The notes beneath the pieces were generated by a model that worked only from the letters and a program-made list of their open reading frames with translations, had not been told where the DNA came from and ran no database searches. From Xiphydria camelus (lineage: Eukaryota > Arthropoda > Insecta > Hymenoptera > Xiphydriidae): DNA of 64,000 bases. Shown here one piece after another: positions 32,590-45,563 of this stretch. The stretch spans positions 19,204,977 to 19,268,976 of the forward strand of contig OY783193.1 of the NCBI GenBank assembly GCA_963678675.1, read 5' to 3'. A program made the translations under genes and the position numbers. Each line of letters begins with the position of its first letter. Position 1 is the stretch's first letter.

Positions 32590-33715
32590 GTATCAGTAAT
32601 TCCTCATTGACCGTCGTTACACCGGAGACGAAGAAGAGATGAAATAGAAGTGAGGTACGTGTACACTTCAGGTTTGACAGGTCGGTGTGTAAATTGGAAT
32701 TTGTGATAGTACGAAAGAGGAAATATATGGATAGAGAAAAATAGTGATAAAGTAATTACTTGATTATTGTGATCCAATTCCATTTCATCTCCTATTCTGC
32801 CACGGCTTGTATTGATGACTGACAATGTGAAGAAAAACCTTCGATTTTTCCCGTGCTCGCATAACCCTGAAAACAAAAAATAAAATGAACACAAAGATAT
32901 TGTCCTTCCATTGTGTGTGAAAGTGAGGTTAAAGCTGACAGATGGCAATTAAACTTATCTGATGGCAATTCTTGTGAGACCGTCTCCTTTCCTGCTCCTT
33001 TCTTGATGCACAGGCAACTAGAGAAGAATACCACTGCATCCGTTCACTATCTCGATATTCGAAAAAAATACAAACGATTATTAAACTATACGGAGCGTCT
33101 GTCACATTCACCACTATCGAGATGCACTACTCCGATTACACTGAATTTTTACTTTTTATTAACAAGCGCGTCCGAGGATCGAAAAAATGCGAGGGAAATC
33201 GTTTCGCGAATAGAAATATTTTATTAATTTTGAAAAGCAACTAAACATTCGAGGAATATATTCTCTCACACACTCTCACATACATTTGATGGCGTATGCG
33301 TGTGGCCGCATCTGTGTACACATTTCCGACCATGGCCGAATATCGCCGAAGACAGGCGGAATTTTTGTGAGATTTTGACATATATATATATCGCCCGAGA
33401 AATCGGATTCTCGACTTTTGAGGCGCGAGGGGCGTGGCTTCGCGTTGCTAAGGAAAAATCTCTATTAATATGTAATTTACAACATTTACTCTGGTCTCTA
33501 TCGATAGAGAATAGTCGATTTATATGGCGTAACTAAGCATAGTTTTGGTTATAACCGTATATTTATTGAGAAAATTCGATGTTATAATTGAGGGGTGAAG
33601 GGGGGGCGGACATTTTTCCTGTAAAGATACACGGGTGCTCGCGGCGACAGCGCTGGCGGCGTCGTTCTGACGACTTGAATGAACATGCCGCGAGACACTA
33701 CCGTGTCTCTTGATT
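32590..33715 (-). repeat. repeat family A, copy 4
   Basis: Segment B, then reverse-complement family A to the terminal hairpin gagacactaccgtgtctc at 33691-33709. Includes a run of six G in the ggggtgaagg block. Confidence 0.85.
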
Positions 33716-35122
33716 GGCCAAGTATTGACCCTATTGTAATGAGTGGCTTTCTTATATGGGTAGTTTCTAACGAAACTAGTTGATTTAAATACGAGTCTAT
33801 GAAAACATTGAATTTAGTCTTATTAGTTTTTATTTGTTTTTGCAGAATGTAATAAATTTACGCTACGTTGTGCCGAGAAAAGAAGCTGAAATAATGGTGA
33901 TAAAATCAGTGCTCAATTTTGTTGTATCAATCTAAACATAATATTCCATTGACGCAATGAAACAGTAACAAAATATCTTGAAAATAATTTGTTAATGACG
34001 AATACTAATTTTGTTAACCCTTTCAGTCACACTATCACAAAAATACACTAAATTGTGTACTTCATGAGGGACAGTATGACTGAAAGGGTTAAAACTTTAC
34101 GATCTTAAATCTCTAATTCTGTTTGTAGTCACTAAAATTGTTTCGGTTTTATTTTATTATTTCGTTAGTTTGGAGACCAAATATTGCTAACAAGACCCAG
34201 CGCATTCGCATGGGTCAAATAAATATATCAAATACGAATACGGTTCGGTCATTAATAATGTCAATGAAAATTATTTGCTGAGTTGAGAAAATTCTTTTTT
34301 TTGCAGAGAGAGGGAGAAGTATAATAGGCTTCAAACATTGGTTACCGAGCTGACTGCCAATAAAGCTGCAAATAAAGCTGCCCACTGAAATAAATTAAAC
34401 GATAACCATCGGACCAATTTCACGCGACATTAAAACCAATCGTGGAAACAAATGTTTTTAAACTTGACCTAGGTATTCAATATTGATGTCGGAGATATTA
34501 AAACCAAATTGCCATGTGTTTTGCAAATACGAGAATCTACTCGGACAGCAATCACACCAAATATTTGCAGTAAAACCCGTGTAGAAATCTCAGCAAGATG
34601 GTTACAGAGACCAAATTAATTTTCCCTAACTATCTTAGGGCCACACCCATAGGAATTGCCAACAGCTTTTCAGTGCTAACACTGGGCCAATCAATGGCCA
34701 ATCAATGGCCCAGTCATGATAATCGATAATTGGTATTAACAGTTAGCCCAATACTGACAAGAAGACAGAGCTAGTAATTTGCCCGACACTGGCGCCATAA
34801 ACGGGCCAACACTGGAACTGTAGTTTAATCAAGAGTCGTTTATACACCGGTAAAACTACCGGCCCGATACAGGTCTCATTTCTACACGGGAATCTCGAAA
34901 GTTACTATCGAATCAGTTAACAGCCAGTGTTGGTCTGATCTGATTACTAAGAATATTCACCCAGTATTGGCTACGAAGTCTCGTTTTAATATCGAGTCTC
35001 ATTCATCGATACTAACCTAATACTGGGCCGGTAGCCAATTTCTACATGGGTAATTTAAAAATTCGATCGGTCGGTTCGGATCGGTGTTGGTCTCGCTTAG
35101 TAAATAGGGGCCTTTAAAGGAA

Positions 35123-35127
<5 letters not shown>
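33716..35127. other. no gene; scattered short repeats
   Basis: 33716-34560 is AT-rich with a 70-bp MITE. 34560-35060 has repeated cactgggcc/ggcccagt motifs and three occurrences of CCCGTGTAGAAAT or a close variant (34575 plus, 34868 and 35037 minus), which probably mark MITE ends I could not pair with certainty. Confidence 0.5.
34018..34087. mobile_element. 70-bp TTAA-flanked micro-MITE
   Basis: TTAA on both sides (34014-34017, 34088-34091) of ccctttcagtca ... tgactgaaaggg. The CCCTTT start and TTAA site match piggyBac-like ends; the interior is only ~45 bp. Confidence 0.85.
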
Positions 35128-35168
<41 letters not shown>

Positions 35169-35214
35169 CTCCCTCTCTCTCCCCCTCTCTCCCCCCTCTC
35201 CCCCTCTCTCTCTA
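35128..35214. repeat. (TC)n microsatellite, left of LINE
   Basis: About 85 bp of TC dinucleotides with C-run variants, ending exactly where the LINE 5' region starts. Confidence 0.95.
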
Positions 35215-35663
35215 GTGCAACGCGCTGCTCGATTGTTTGGTCTAACTGTGAATTCTGTTTTCTGCATCTTTTTCGCCTCCGGATGCTGTGTTGCGGCTTC
35301 TCCGCATGTTCTGAGTCACGGGCTCTCTACTAATACTGTTTGTTTCCTTCTCCGAGAGCTAGTGAAAGTGTTTTGGCTGCCATTTCAGCTGGCTTTGCGG
35401 TTTGAGGTTAGTGCTGTTGCTAAATTTTGTTTACTGCGCAGCCGCATTGCGCATGTTTTCTCGCTTCTGAGCTGAGGAAATACGCGAGTGCTACATCCAG
35501 GCGGTTGCTGACCCAACTAATCACTAGAACGGTTGGACGTCAGCTCCCGACCGTTTATAAGGCCCCGACCCTTATCCGTGTTGCATACGCACTGAGCAGC
35601 GGGAACTTCATCTGTAAATCAAAGCGATCTTAAGCTGCAGGTCTACCTCTATTTACGGTTACC

Positions 35664-36705
35664 ATGGCTGACGGGCCTCAAAATCCGCGTCCCTCCTCAC
35701 CCGCAGAGTCTGATTCGTCGGCATCATCATGACGTAAGTCGGAAACGAAGAGGTGACGAGGAAGTTGATAATGCCAAACTTAAGCTTAGGAGAGCCACCA
35801 GAGCCAATCCTGCACCAGAGATTTGGCTAGCCTGTGTGATGGACCAGCTCAAAGCTATTTCCGATACGCAGACGAAACAATATGGGATACTACAGGAACT
35901 ACAAACTATGAAAACTACCGTTGAGTTAGTTACCACTGACCTAGCCGCCCTAAAGACCTCCACTGGGCAGTTGTCTGATAAAACGGATCGACTGGGCAAT
36001 GAGAACGAAGATCTGCGGAACTCGTTTAGGGCACTGGAGACTAGGTTTGACCAGTCACAAACAGTTGACAGAGCTGGAACCTCATCGTCAAATGACTACT
36101 CAAGATTGGTTGCTGCGACGAATGCCAATGCTCTAAGACTGCAACGGAAGCCGTCAAATCGCAGCGAGCAAACTGAGCTCGTTGTGTCTGGTCTCACCTT
36201 CGGTCAAACCAGTGATACCATTGAGACTGAGCTTATCCGAGTTACTTCTGCAGTGGCGAAAGTGCTTAAAGTTGACCTAAAACCTGGTGATCTGCTCAGT
36301 GCTCGGCTACTGAGGAAACAAGCAGTCGGTGATCAACCAATTACACCAAAAAGAGTACCGTTTGCAGTAGTGTGCAGGGAACCAGTGCTGGCTACTCAGC
36401 TATTCAATGCCAAGAGGGCTTTTGGTACTCTGAGACTTCCTCAACTCGACAAGGCCGTAACCACTGCTGAAGCCTCTCTCGCAGCACAGACTGAAGATCC
36501 GATCATCAGCATAAACCAACTGATTCCATCGAATGTTTTGAAGCTCCTTAATGTGGCTAAAAGTGCTCTGAAAGAAGTTGGGTTCAAGTATGTTTGGTGT
36601 AGGAACTCAACAGTGTTTGCTAAAGCTCGTGAGGGAGCATTAGTACAAATCATCAATTCGGAGGCTGACATTCCCAAAATTTTCCGATTATATTCGACCC
36701 AGTAG
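35664..36705 (+). pseudogene. LINE ORF1 (RNA-binding/coiled-coil type), frameshifted
   Basis: Begins at ATG 35664 (MADGPQNPRPSSPAESDSS), hits a +1-type break near 35730, then continues KRRGDEEVDNAKLKLRR... and an uninterrupted ~289-codon frame to 36705. Heptad-like LKTSTGQLSDKTDRLGNENEDLR gives a coiled coil, followed by a region with LVVSGL and TPKRVPFAVV, like the RRM-like domain of ORF1p (nucleic-acid chaperone of the LINE particle). No zinc knuckles seen. Domain naming is inferred. Confidence 0.75.
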
Positions 36706-36779
36706 GAATAATGCTATCGACCTGTCCGCCCGAGCATCGCCATTACTCAAGTAAATTCCAGTCTCCGACTTTGCTGCCT

Positions 36780-39648
36780 GAATTCAAACTCACTTCGCTC
36801 GCATCTCGATCTACTCAAGGCCCACTTGGACTCCGAACCATTATACTACGTCATTGCTGTAACTGAGACCTGGCTGGCCCCGGATATTCCTGACTCCTTG
36901 GTGGGACTGTCCGGCTACTCCATTCTCAGGTGCGATCGGAATGTCCACGGTGGTGGAGTTGCCCTTTATGTCCATGAAACATTTTCTGCATCGATCATCG
37001 TCAACTCCGACACTAATGGCAGGACAGGCATGGTTGAATTTGTAATGTGTGAGTTGACGGGATCTGGGTCACCTCCAATCTTTGTTGGAGTTGTGTATCG
37101 GCCACCACATGTGGCATTCACCACTCCTGTGGACCTTGGACAAAACGCAATTATCAACGGCAATGGACGGTTATGCCCATAAGGTACTCATGGGGGACTT
37201 CAACGCTGATCAGCTGGGTGACAGTCATGATACACAATTTATCCGAACGCTCATGCAGGACCTCTCGCTCAAGCTAGTGGATCACGGAGTCACGCATGTT
37301 ACTAGTACCTCTTCAACTTGGTTCGATCTATGCATGGTGGACGAATCCGACAGTGTTCAATCTTGGGGAAAGTCCGAAACCCCGCTAGGAGCTGGTCGTC
37401 ACCTCATTTATGTCGAAATTGCTATCCAGAGCATTCGTCTACAACCCAAGACCATTGGAACGCGTAGGCTTAGTAGACTGGCTGAACCGGATATGCAAGT
37501 ATTGTTAAGATTGATTGACTGGGAGGAATTATCCAGTGCCTCCACAGTGGATGGTGCCTTGGAGGCCTTTTATGAGAACTTCTTTGCTATTCTCGACGCT
37601 GTGTGGTACCTATTACTACTCTCAGGGTCAATTCCAAGAAGCACGCACCGTGGATGTCGCCTGAACTCAAACTCTCCCAACGCGTTGTTCGGACTACATA
37701 TCGGAGGTACAGGCGCAACAACAGGCAAAAGGATCTTAATGATTATCTCAAAGCACGCGATCGGCTCCGCTCCTCATGGACAGATGCCAGAGCAGCTTAT
37801 TATCGTGCAAGGCTGAAGGGGCTATCACCATCGGCGATATGGCAGGAGCTGAGGAGCTTGGGACTAATTAAGGCCACAAGTTCACCACCACTCGTTGTAG
37901 CGCCTGAGCAGCTCAACTTCGATCTTGCCCAGATCTCAACTAGTGCGTCTTTGCCCTCGTCTGTACCCCTGATCAGCAATGTTGAAGCTGCTAATCCTCC
38001 ACAACTGCTCGATAGACCGGAACTGGACCTTAAACCAGTCACTGCTGAAATGGTTGAGAGTGCTGTCCGAAAATCCAAGTCGAACGCCACCGGTGCTGAT
38101 GGCCTTGGTTTGAGGATGCTCCTCCCGACTCTACATATAATCATCGGTTTCCTGGTCTCGATCTTCAACCGATCAATCACTGGCTGTGAGTTCCCCGTTG
38201 CCTGGAAGAGAGCTGTAGTGGTCCCGATAAACAAGGTTGCCACGCCGAGAACCTCCAGCGATTATTATCGGCCAATTTCACTTCTGCCTACCCTCAGTAA
38301 GGTCCTCGAGCGTCTGATCTTTGACCAAATATCGGAGTATATAAAACGTTACTCAGTGTTGGATCCATGGCAGTATGGATTTCGAGCAGGGTACAGTACG
38401 GAGACGGCCCTTGTAAAACTGATAAATGATGTCAGATGCGGAATGGACAGGCGTCAAGTCACTGTTCTGGTGCTATTTGACTTTTCAAAGGCGTTTGATA
38501 CTGTACCCCATGATTTGCTTCTACAGAAGCTGGCACAAATTGGTTTTTCACATATTGCGAGAAAATGGATGTTATCGTACTTGGGTAGGCAGCAAGCGGT
38601 TAAATATAATTACAACCTGCTTACGAACTGGATTTCAACAAACACTGGCGTTCCCCAAGGGTCCGTATTGGGACCACTGCTATTTTCACTTTATATTAAT
38701 GATGTTGGGACAGTGACCAGAACGGCAAAACGTTTATTGTTTGCCCAGGATTTGCAAATATACGTGACATGCGCGCCAGCTGATCTCCCAAACTGTATCC
38801 CTAAGCTTAACGAGGATATCTTGGCGATTGAAACATGGGCAGCTGCGAATCGCCTCCGTCTCAATATAGCTAAGACTAAGGCCATCGTTCTGGGCAATAG
38901 TCGTCTTGTTAACCAAATAAATTTCGACCATCTTCCACCACTGGGAAATAACCTCAACACCATCCCCTTCGAGGCGACAGTTAGAAATCTGGGAGCACTG
39001 GTCCTTCCTTATATAAACTATTGCTCTGTCACTCTCGTTGGCGCGAGTGCTGAGGTTGACTTGAGGTTGCAGAGGCTGGTCAACAGGGGCATTAGGTTTA
39101 TATTTAACCTGCCGCGTGACTCGCCGATTACGCAGTACCATCGTCAGTTGGGCTGGTTATCGGTGGGGAGCTCAAGAACTTGTGCAGTGGCCTGTCTAAC
39201 ATTTAGTGTTCTACGAGAGGAGACACACTTCCTTAAAGATTTGCTTATTAGCCATACAGCCCGGCGACCACTAAGAAATCAAGTAAGTCATTTGCTCCAA
39301 ATACCAGGCTACAGGACTGATGCTTACAGGAGTGCGTTCGCTGTCACAGCTCCTTATATCTGGAACTCGGTACCGAATGAGGCCAAGCAGGCACCGTCTC
39401 GTTCAGCCTTTAGACATATCTTTAAATATCACCTGTGGAGCCTGAGCGCAGGCGCGGAGACGGCGATGCCGGTTGGTAGACTCGATTACGCGGCTCCTAC
39501 AACTTACGATGTAGCGCGAAGGATACTGTACACAAATGCAAGGGCTCTTGTCGTTGTTAACAAAACGTTCGTTTATTTACACGAGGAATCTATTTCTCTG
39601 AGCTTAAGCTGGAACGCCTGCTCTAGTCGGAAGGCTAGCGAACAGTGA
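36780..39648 (+). pseudogene. LINE ORF2: AP endonuclease + reverse transcriptase, inactivated
   Basis: Endonuclease motifs VTETWL, GGGVALYV, VGVVYRPPH, then after a frame break MGDFNAD and STWFDL. A second break lies near 37600. The RT frame 37603-39648 is open: DYYRPISLLPTLSKVLE, FDFSKAFDTVPH, GVPQGSVLGPLLF. The catalytic FADD reads FAQD (38743-38754), removing a metal-binding Asp. Sequence between VRNLG and PYINYC (near 38990) lacks about 100 expected residues. It cannot reverse transcribe. The 3' part (NYCSVTLVGAS, LQRLVNRGIRFIF) fits the CR1/L2 group. Confidence 0.9.
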
Positions 39649-39893
39649 GAACGAGCGACTCTCCTAAGCTTGCTACGTGCTAAGCGTCTAGTGACTCCGC
39701 GCTAGGGATGCGTTCCGCTGAGCACGCGGCTTGTTGGGAGTGCTGCTTGAGCTGGCGCTGAGAGGTGTCGCCACTGCTCCGCTACAAACCTTAATAGGCT
39801 GGAAACTCCAGATAACGGTAATGCGCATTAATCTATTGTATCTATATATATATAAATGAATGTGTCTGTCTGTCTGTCTGTATGTCTCGTATG

Positions 39894-40760
39894 CCTTCCT
39901 AAACCGTTCATCCGATTGCGATGAAATTTTGGGAAATGGTTGGACGCATGCCTGCGATGGTTTCTGAGTTATTAAATCTTATACAGGGTGTTCAAAAAGT
40001 CCCGGTACGGCCGATTATCTCAGCGGGAAAACATTTTAGAGAAAAATGTTTAATACAAAACTCTAAGGATTTTCCCTTGGCTACCCAGTGGTCGTATTGG
40101 ATTTGACCTTGACCGTGACCTTTAAGGTAATATTAAATGCCTTCCTAAACCGTTCATCCGATTGCGATGAAACTTTGGGGAATGGTTGGACGCATGCCCG
40201 CGAAGGTTTCTTATTGTTAGTAAATCTTATAAAAGGTGTTCAAAAAGTACCGGTACTGATGATTATTATGCCTTCCTAAACCGTTCATCCGATTGCGATG
40301 AAAAGTTGGGGAATGGTTGGACGCATATCCGCGAAGATTTCTGAGTTAGTAAATCTTATAAAAGGTGTTCAAAAAGTACTGGTACTGATGATTATTATGC
40401 CTTCCTAAACCGTTCATCCGATTGCGATGAAAAGTTGGGGAATGTTGGACGCATGCCCGCAAAGGTTTTTGAGTTAGTAAATCTTATACAGGGTGTTCAA
40501 AAAGTACCGGTACGGATGATTATTATGCCTTCCTAAACCGTTCATCCGATTGCGATGAAACTTTGGGGAATGGTTGGACGCATGCCCGCGAAGGTTTCTG
40601 AATTAGTAAATCTTATAAAAGGTGTTCAAAAAGTACCGGTACTGATGATTATTATGCCTTCCTAAACCGTTCATCCGATTGCGATGAAAAGTTGGGAAAT
40701 GGTTGGACGCATGCCCGCGAAGGTTTCTGAGTTAGTAAATCTTATACAGAGTGTTGAAAA
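39894..40760 (+). repeat. 129-bp tandem repeat in the Helitron
   Basis: ccttcctaaaccgttcatcc at 39894, 40140, 40271, 40400, 40528 and 40657; the last four intervals are 131, 129, 128 and 129 bp, the first is 246. Confidence 0.95.
40104..40126. promoter_or_regulatory. AGGTCA-type half-site cluster 1
   Basis: tgaccttgaccgtgacctt holds three TGACC(T/G) half-sites, resembling nuclear-receptor sites (TCAAGGTCA). No evidence of function. Confidence 0.3.
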
Positions 40761-40854
40761 AGTCGAACTATACTTGACCTAAATTTGACCTCCGCTTACA
40801 ATAAAGGTAACATGAAAAAAATGGTCAAGGACACATTTGAACGTGAAAAAAAAT

Positions 40855-40910
40855 TAATTTGACCTCGATATAACCTTGAAGGTCATGGTCAAGGTCAAAT
40901 CCAATATGAC
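40855..40910. promoter_or_regulatory. AGGTCA-type half-site cluster 2
   Basis: ttgacctcgatataaccttg then aaggtcatggtcaaggtcaa: five half-sites, including a perfect TCAAGGTCA monomer site of the FTZ-F1/ERR type. Carried by the Helitron. Confidence 0.35.
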
Positions 40911-41325
40911 CATTGCATAGCCCGGGAAAAATACTAAAAGTTTTGTATTAAAAATGTATTTAAACAATGGTGGACGGACAAAATCAATCCACAATCTACC
41001 CGTGCGACGCCGGGACGGGCTGCTAGTGGTATATAAAATCAAGGAACGGTTTGTCTGTTGTTGCTTGGGTGGCGGGTCGTTTGGCAATCTAACGGTTACT
41101 TGTAGGCACTCTGCTTATTACCCTACTACTATATTTGCGATCGTAAGAGAGAGCACTCTCATAATTGTTTTTCATACATTTACATATATACTTATTTCTT
41201 ATACTTTATTTATACCTATATACTCTATTGCTTAACTATACTATAAGATTACATAAATGTTTACTGTGTAGCATTGTTACACAACCTTTGTTCAATTCTG
41301 GGCAATAAACATACTATCAATCAAT

Positions 41326-41818
<493 letters not shown>

Positions 41819-41821
41819 AAG

Positions 41822-42620
41822 TAGAACCACACGCTTATTCGCATTGCTCCGTCTATCTGAGCTTATTACTGCCGTATGGGCCTACGGGCATTTTCTACTT
41901 TTAGTCACTGCATGCCTCAAAGTACAATAACACTGCTGAACCATCAAAATTTATCCTTTAATGAGTGAGTGGACAATTAACATGGATTATCCACTCCACT
42001 GGGGCACTTTGAGGTTATTTTCCATCTCCGTCACTTGGTTATCTATCTCTGTCCACTTGAGTCGGATCAATCTACTTATCGGCTATCGATCGCCACGTGA
42101 CTGGAAGTAATGCGAGAGAGGGCACCACGGAGCATCAACCATGGACGCCACGAAACATCTAGAGGGCCTAAACTCCTACTAGATGACGAACCATCTGCCT
42201 AGTTAACTTATCGACTGGTCCTTGCTCTGGACGTGTGTGAGAGGCCCAATCTTCTGCCTGTAAATTATGCTCTAACTTGAGGTATGGATGTGCACGAGTG
42301 ACGCATAGCCAAACTGTTTACTCTTCTTTGCTTGTTCCCCGGTTCATGTGTTGCTCGTACCTCCTGTCTAATATTGCCTAATACTGTCAAATTGCCACAC
42401 GGATATCTATACGATTGGTTCTCTCCACACGTCGGACGCTGTTCAGCAGTTGATGCTCTTCGCTTGTTCTGTTTTCTATGTCTTTATTGATCGATGCTAG
42501 CTCTGTTAAACGTTGTTGCTTGTTCTGTAGACTGGCAAGTCCAGCCTATAATAATTTGGTCCAGCTCTGGATCATAAATAAATCTATCAATCAATCAATG
42601 AATCAATCTCTCTCTCTCAG
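41822..42620 (+). repeat. second LINE-like 3' end in the same TC tract
   Basis: Non-coding sequence with a truncated left side that ends aataaatctatcaatcaatc, then aatgaatcaatctctctctctc, the same ATCA-rich tail into TC as the LINE at 35215. Read as a 5'-truncated second insertion. Confidence 0.55.
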
Positions 42621-42840
42621 AAGTATGCGCACACGATCATTCCTCTACAGGCCTTCCTGCGGTGCCACGCGAATGCATAACCGCTGGAGGTCTCAATCGG
42701 AAGCCGGACACCGGAAATAAGTGTACCAGGGTGTATCAGATATAAATTGGACAGATTTTTGATGTGAAACACCTTATGCCGCGCTTCGGGGGTGAGACCG
42801 GCTGCTCGTGAAACGTCGCTGGAGTGGCTAAATACGCTAA

Positions 42841-42955
42841 GGCCAGGCGAACGATGAACATTGCCTCTATATCTATATCTATTCTATATATAGATATAGA
42901 GGCAACGGTCACCCTGCGTCTCCTCACTGAACTGCGTCCCAACGTTCGCCTGGCC
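42841..42955. mobile_element. 115-bp MITE with TAA duplication
   Basis: TAA (42838-42840) ggccaggcgaacg ... cgttcgcctggcc TAA (42956-42958). The centre is an AT palindrome, ctatatcta...tagatatag. A half copy starts at 57996. TWA 3-bp duplication suggests PIF/Harbinger. Confidence 0.85.
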
Positions 42956-42959
42956 TAAC

Positions 42960-43153
42960 TCAGGACGCATCGGCTCTCTCCGCCACGACTCGATGGTCCC
43001 CTTTCACCGAGCCCTAGCTTAACCACTTACTACTACACGCTCACTGTATCGGTGTACGAAGCAGTATTTACCCTCATTAATGAAAGCATGAGGATTGATT
43101 GATCATTGGTTAGCACGTTTAAAAATAACATTTAAAAACCGTTTGTATAGGAA
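42960..43153. other. no feature seen
   Basis: Mixed-composition spacer, no ORF or repeat partner. Confidence 0.4.
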
Positions 43154-43400
43154 AATTGTTAGATGTGAAACATCGAAATTCTTCTTTGTAGAAAGTATGC
43201 GATAGGAAGGATGGACCACGCATCCGTTGAAAGAATACGTGCGCCAGTGCGCATTTGTATTTATGACTGTGATACCATTCAACGGTACGAAACGTTGTGT
43301 CGAATTCCGTTTATCGCGAGACGGAACAGCGACTGATGGCAGAGTTAAGAGAGAGTAAACTAAATGCGCTTTTTAAATTAGATACAACGGTTTGTACCGT
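43154..43400 (+). repeat. direct repeat pair, copy 1
   Basis: attgttagatgtgaaacatc through gtgcgccagtgcgcatttgt and actaaatgcgctttt; second copy at 44217-44410 with a 50-bp deletion. The intervening 0.8 kb contains a foldback. Confidence 0.85.
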
Positions 43401-43915
43401 TTAATAGTATCACAATTATAAATACAAATACGCACTGGCGAACGTGTTCTTTCGTTTTCAGCTAGATTTACTCAAGTGGACACAGCATTGAGAACAATCT
43501 AGCGAGAGTTAGTCTAGAATCTCGGTTGAGAAAAATAAATCTAGCTAGATTGCAGTGGATACACGATAAAAATTTACTGCCAGAGAAATTTCAGTCTATT
43601 TGACCGGCTAAATAGATAGTAACTCAGTTTAGCGAGAGTGATAGGCGCCGGGTCGCAAGCGAAGGGCCTCGACTGCGTGCTCAGATTTCAGGAGCCTCGC
43701 GGGAGGCAACAGAAACCCTCTGCCTTTTATGCTCTCCTCGGACAAAGTGCAGACCCGCAATAAATTCGACTATTGCGGTGCACGTGTACTTCTTCGGGGA
43801 TAGCACCAACCGAACGGCGCTGAATCTGCGTACTCTCCCGGCGCCAATTTTCATGCTCCAGCTCGGTGGTTTCGAAGAATTTCCTTCTCCCACCATGCAT
43901 AGAAAAGTCATATCG
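43401..43915. other. no supported gene
   Basis: Contains repeated ctagcgagag/tctagctaga motifs at 43490-43560 but no ORF with recognisable content. Confidence 0.4.
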
Positions 43916-44152
43916 ATATAGGTCAAAAGTTCATAAATAATGAGATAATAGTAATTGAAACTTCTTCGCTGGCAAGTAAGTTTAGCCTCATATGGTACGT
44001 ATGTGTGTACAATCTATAATACATCACGATTGTAAATAGATATTTGTGATAAGTCAAAGAAACATATGAGGCTAAACTTATTCACCAGGAAAGGAAATTT
44101 AATCGCCATTATCTTATTATCTATGAACTTTAGGCCCACATCGATGTAAGAT
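43916..44152. mobile_element. imperfect foldback, tttagcctcatatg arms
   Basis: aagttcataaataatgagat...aagtttagcctcatatg pairs with catatgaggctaaactt...cttattatctatgaacttt. Outer parts diverged, inner 17 bp perfect. Confidence 0.75.
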
Positions 44153-44216
44153 ACCTTGTTTTAGATAAAAATACGTGTGTGTATAATAACATATTATATA
44201 AAACAGTTTTTATAGA

Positions 44217-44410
44217 AAAATTGTTAGATGTGAAACATCGAAATTCTTCTTTGTAGAAAGTATGCGATAGGAAGGATCGACCACGCGTCCGTCGAAAGAA
44301 CACGTGCGCCAGTGCGCATTTGTATTTATGACTGTGATACTATTAAACAGTACCGATGGTAGAGTTAAGAGAGAGTAAACTAAATGCGCTTTTTGAATTA
44401 GACACAACGG
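44217..44410 (+). repeat. direct repeat pair, copy 2
   Basis: Matches 43154-43400 up to the point where mariner relic 2 begins. Confidence 0.85.
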
Positions 44411-44419
44411 TTCGTACCA

Positions 44420-45270
44420 TTTTTTTTTAATTACGGAGGGGTCCGTGACCTTGAAAGAGTCGATGCGCAGTTGGCCTGTACCATTAGGGAGAGTGGAGAA
44501 CCGACCGCAATTCGCTCGAATCCTTTTAGTATGAAAAGAAACCATGAGCGAGACAGAAGTGCATGTCTCCGTGGAGCTACGGATTATAATCAAGTTTTTA
44601 GCATAGGAAGGGGGGGGGGCGAAATTTTACGGCGACTACAGGCACAGTTCGGGGACAACACCCTGTCAAGAACCCGTGTGTTTGCATGGCACAAACATTT
44701 TCTGGAGAGCGTGAAAAGGTCAAGAACGAGAGCACGCTCGCCGCTCAAGGATGAATGTGACGGCAAGGTGCTTTTCATGTTAACTTTCTCCACGATCGAC
44801 GCATAATTAATGCGCAATATTATTGTGAATTATTGGATGCCGCGAAATTGTAATTTCGAAGGAAAAGGAAGCTTTTGCATGACAACACCAAGCTTCATGT
44901 GGCCAATGCCACAAGGCAAAAATTGGATGCACTAATGTCTAAGCTGGGAAATGCTGGAACATCCGCTATATAGTCCTGACTTGTCCCTTTGTGACTTCTA
45001 TTTTTTGGCCTCCTCAAAGAAGCGTTTGGAGGCCAACGTTTCGACGACAACGACGCGGTGGAAGCATTTGTGCTCCAATGGCTATAAGAACGTCCGAAGA
45101 GTTTGTACGATGATGGAATAAAAAAAGCTCCCAATCCAATGGGAAAAATATATTTCTAGGGCGGGAGACTATGTAGAAAACTAGTATATGTTTCTAAGCT
45201 TAACTAAATAAAGTCATAATAGAATTTTTTACAAAACAAATCCCGTTTATATTTGACACACCCTCATATT
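44420..45270 (+). pseudogene. mariner transposase relic 2, internally deleted
   Basis: N-terminal frame: EILRRLQAQFGDNTLSRTRVFAWHKHFLE (mariner HTH region). A deletion then removes the linker and first Asp. The 3' part translates in pieces as HDNTKLHVANATRQKLDAL, FGLLKEAFGGQRFDD, AVEAFVLQWL, SLYDDGIKK, the mariner C-terminus. Several stops. The 3' terminus near ttgacacaccctcat looks like a mariner end. A G10 tract interrupts the frame at 44610-44619. Confidence 0.85.
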
Positions 45271-45563
45271 GGATTTTCTAGCCAAATAATCTCAGTACCA
45301 GACCGTGTAGAATTTTAGTAGAAATTCACTAGGAATTTCAGTAAAAATTCATTGGGAATGATAATGGAAATTAACTAAAAATTGTACCAAGCCATACAAC
45401 TGTCTTTCTCTGCCAATTTCTGTGTCGCTGTAGTCCGCTTTTTCTTCCACCAATTTTTGTTTTGTTCTATACATGTTCACTGAACTCTTTCAAAAATGTT
45501 CACCCAAATTCCGAAAATATTTCTGATTATATAATATTTTTATCGGGATTTTGCTGTTGTATA

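Larger units (their letters stand above)
39841..41026 (+). mobile_element. non-autonomous Helitron with internal tandem repeats
   Basis: 5' end TCTATATATATATAAATG directly after host A (39840). The 3' end has a subterminal hairpin CCCGTgcgacgccgggACGGG followed by CTAG (41023-41026) and host T (41027), the A/T insertion rule of Helitrons. No Rep/helicase ORF. Most of the interior is six copies of a ~129-bp unit. Confidence 0.85.
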
